Positions 62,345 to 64,000 of a stretch of DNA of 64,000 nt are shown here, one piece after another (within the stretch, counting starts at the first letter, position 1; the number at the start of each line of letters is the position of its first letter). The DNA comes from Asparagopsis taxiformis. Taxonomy: Eukaryota > Rhodophyta > Florideophyceae > Bonnemaisoniales > Bonnemaisoniaceae. The notes below the pieces were generated by a model. The model was not told the DNA's origin and did no database searches. It worked only from the letters and a program-made list of their open reading frames with translations. The stretch lies in NCBI GenBank assembly GCA_030407315.1, contig JALQPE010000101.1, forward strand, positions 1 through 64,000, read 5' to 3'. The position numbers and the translations under genes were made by a program.

Positions 62345-63204
62345 TGTTTTGCGTAAGCTTGGAAACTTTGCGGGAAGACGATAAACGTACGGTGTGTTGA
62401 GCAGAAGTTGTGTAACGCTTCACTTGCAGTAGAGAATAGCAATAATGGATTGAGCTTGTTCTCAAAACCGTTGGGATGGTTGACTGGTGCAGTTAAAAGC
62501 ATATAGTTATCCACCGCGATCTTAGAGTAAGTTCGCGGAGATCAGATTAGTTGAGGATGGACGGTCAAATGAGCCACGAATGAGCTGCTCAATGCATTGT
62601 GCATCCCAAGCTCCTAGAGAGTTCACCTGGCTGTTTGCCATTCACGGCAAGGCCTCAGATGGGGCGATGATGTGAAGCAACTAGACTCTGAGAGCAGTAG
62701 AGCAGTGTATCGCTCTAGGCATCATCGATAGATTGCTTGAATCACTTTGCAGTTGCATAGTGTTGAGTGGCATTGGTGATTCTCTGTGATTGAAACAATT
62801 TCGTGGCAGTGACTGGTTGGGTCACTGCAATTCTTTGAATTGCTCGTGACTAAATAGTCAAAGTATGAACGGGCGCCAGTTTCTAAGCGTGATGCGTCGG
62901 CCACGTGAGCGGGCAGAGCGGAGGCGTGTGTGACTGGATTGGCTACAAACACAGCGAGATGTAGGCGACGATGGCAGGGGGTGCATGAGGTGATCATCTC
63001 GGCTTGCAGTGGCAGCAAGCACCAATCGTTCGCGGAACAATGTTTGAATCACTCAATGTGTTCTTCTTCCAACAAGGACAGATTTATTGTGTAAACGAAT
63101 AAAGGCGTCGAAATTTACGAGTTGTAGTTTAATACGTTTCATAACATACACGGGCAGCGCAGCACATCTTCATCACAAGTGATCATTTTATTGCGCACTA
63201 GTCT
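62345..63204. other. intergenic region between two kinase genes
   Basis: No recognisable gene. Both neighbours are on the minus strand, so it should hold the TKL kinase promoter and the 3' end of the partial kinase gene. Confidence 0.45.
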
Positions 63205-64000
63205 TTACTTTTCGCCGCTCAAATCGCTGACGTCGGTAGCGGGAGAATTGCTTCCAATGTGCATCCAATTACGAATACGCATGCCGATACCTATTTGTTT
63301 GCGCAACCGTCGACTTGAACGCAACGGCCCAAGTGAGTCTCTATCTGGTAGCTCCGATTTACTCCGATGATTTTGTACAATACGCTTGCGAGCAAGTGAA
63401 CCCCCAAGTGCAGGCGAAGTGAGGAATTCGTTGCCATCCTGTGTTTCTTCTTCCTTGTTATGCGCAGTATTGGAAATGGTCAATGCAACGTTGCGAGCTG
63501 CTCGGTTTGTTTGTTCGTTGCGCGCTGTTTCGGAGGCGGAATTTTGTTGCGCATGCGCACTGGAATTGAGTATCAACGGATTGCGTGGTGCAGAGTGAGA
63601 GTCTTCCGTCATTGCCGTTCGAACGCTGGAGCGGCTTCTTCGTGAGTTACTACGCGCCTCTTTGCGTGATTCCGAACGTTCACGACGAATGACGTTGCCG
63701 GATGGGTCCCAAATGCTGAGACTGACGGAGCGGAAACCGCGCGTGAGTGATCGCAGTCTTCCCGATGTGTTTTGCGATGGTCGAGACATAGCCTGAATTT
63801 GTTTAACACGCTCCAACGCTTCTTCGGCTGTTGGACGCGCCGAGCCGTCCTTGGTGAGCAAGTCTTTCACGAGCTGTTTCGTTTCGGGGGAAATGTTGGA
63901 CCAAACTGGGAGGCCAAAGTGCGGCTCTGTGCTGCGGACGGCGCGAAGAATTTGGCGACCAGTTGAACCCTGGAAGGGCATGTGATAGGAGAGCAGGACG
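63205..64000 (-). CDS. protein kinase, C-terminal part only (runs off the window)
   Basis: The frame is open to the window edge and starts mid-domain with VLLSYHMPFQGSTGRQILRA, the segment after the kinase G-helix. It continues with WSNISPETKQLVKDLLTKDG and SARPTAEEAL, the usual end of CAMK-type (Ca2+/calmodulin-like) Ser/Thr kinases. The following ~170 residues are Ser/Arg-rich and low in complexity, with the stop at 63205. Catalytic residues lie outside the window, so the subfamily is tentative. Confidence 0.82.
   Translation of the reverse strand, partial: VLLSYHMPFQGSTGRQILRAVRSTEPHFGLPVWSNISPETKQLVKDLLTKDGSARPTAEEALERVKQIQAMSRPSQNTSGRLRSLTRGFRSVSLSIWDPSGNVIRRERSESRKEARSNSRRSRSSVRTAMTEDSHSAPRNPLILNSSAHAQQNSASETARNEQTNRAARNVALTISNTAHNKEEETQDGNEFLTSPALGGSLARKRIVQNHRSKSELPDRDSLGPLRSSRRLRKQIGIGMRIRNWMHIGSNSPATDVSDLSGEK

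Overview
This window is nuclear DNA from a eukaryote. The genes are long and mostly intronless. The products include a V-ATPase c'' subunit, a two-domain CTP synthase, an INCENP-like chromosomal passenger protein, a DENN-domain protein, a bZIP factor, a TKL-type kinase and a GH16-type glycosyl hydrolase. The only intron I can support is 90 bp long, in a peptidyl-tRNA hydrolase 2 gene, with GT-AG borders. An intron-poor genome in which gene islands alternate with dense transposon blocks, plus a GH16 gene, fits a red alga (florideophyte-like) best. That assignment is inference (about 50-60 % confidence); another intron-poor protist is possible.

Layout. Positions 1-23,600 are a transposon graveyard. 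A GC- and CpG-rich, decayed Ty3/gypsy element on the minus strand is cut in two: aspartic protease and RT lie at 19.4-17.96 kb, RNase H, integrase and chromodomain at 3.42-1.2 kb. Between them sits a 14.5-kb insertion (3425-17958) bounded by the 13-bp inverted repeat CACTACGGTGTTG. It carries subterminal arrays of palindromic ACAGTAAA/TTTACTGT motifs. Inside are hierarchical palindromic hairpin modules, 172-bp tandem repeats, a 35-bp minisatellite, a 137-nt miRNA-precursor-like hairpin, and a decayed gene with a 2OG-dioxygenase-like end. No transposase was found in it.

Positions 23.7-30.7 kb hold decayed or uncertain minus-strand genes, one split by a complete Ty1/copia element (25320-29984). 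That element has 238/239-bp LTRs, a CAGCA target duplication and a half-tRNA-iMet type primer site. A small two-TM membrane protein follows, then a largely empty stretch with one inverted-repeat element, then a Sel1-repeat pseudogene (33.3-35.1 kb).

Positions 36218-43931 are a full-length Mutator-like transposon. It has a 9-bp target duplication ATTTATCTT and nearly identical 1.24-kb terminal inverted repeats. It carries a 1418-aa FAR1/MULE/SWIM transposase and a Ulp1-type (C48) cysteine peptidase gene whose promoter and 5' end lie inside the TIR. This is the most notable system in the window.

Positions 44.3-64 kb are a compact gene island: DENN protein, small coiled-coil protein, bZIP, INCENP, CTP synthase, PTH2, GH16-like hydrolase, secreted Cys-rich protein, V-ATPase c'', TKL kinase, and the C-terminal part of another kinase running off the window. 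CTP synthase and PTH2 are divergent, with about 260 bp between their starts; the V-ATPase and TKL kinase genes converge. I see no evidence that neighbouring genes form pathways.
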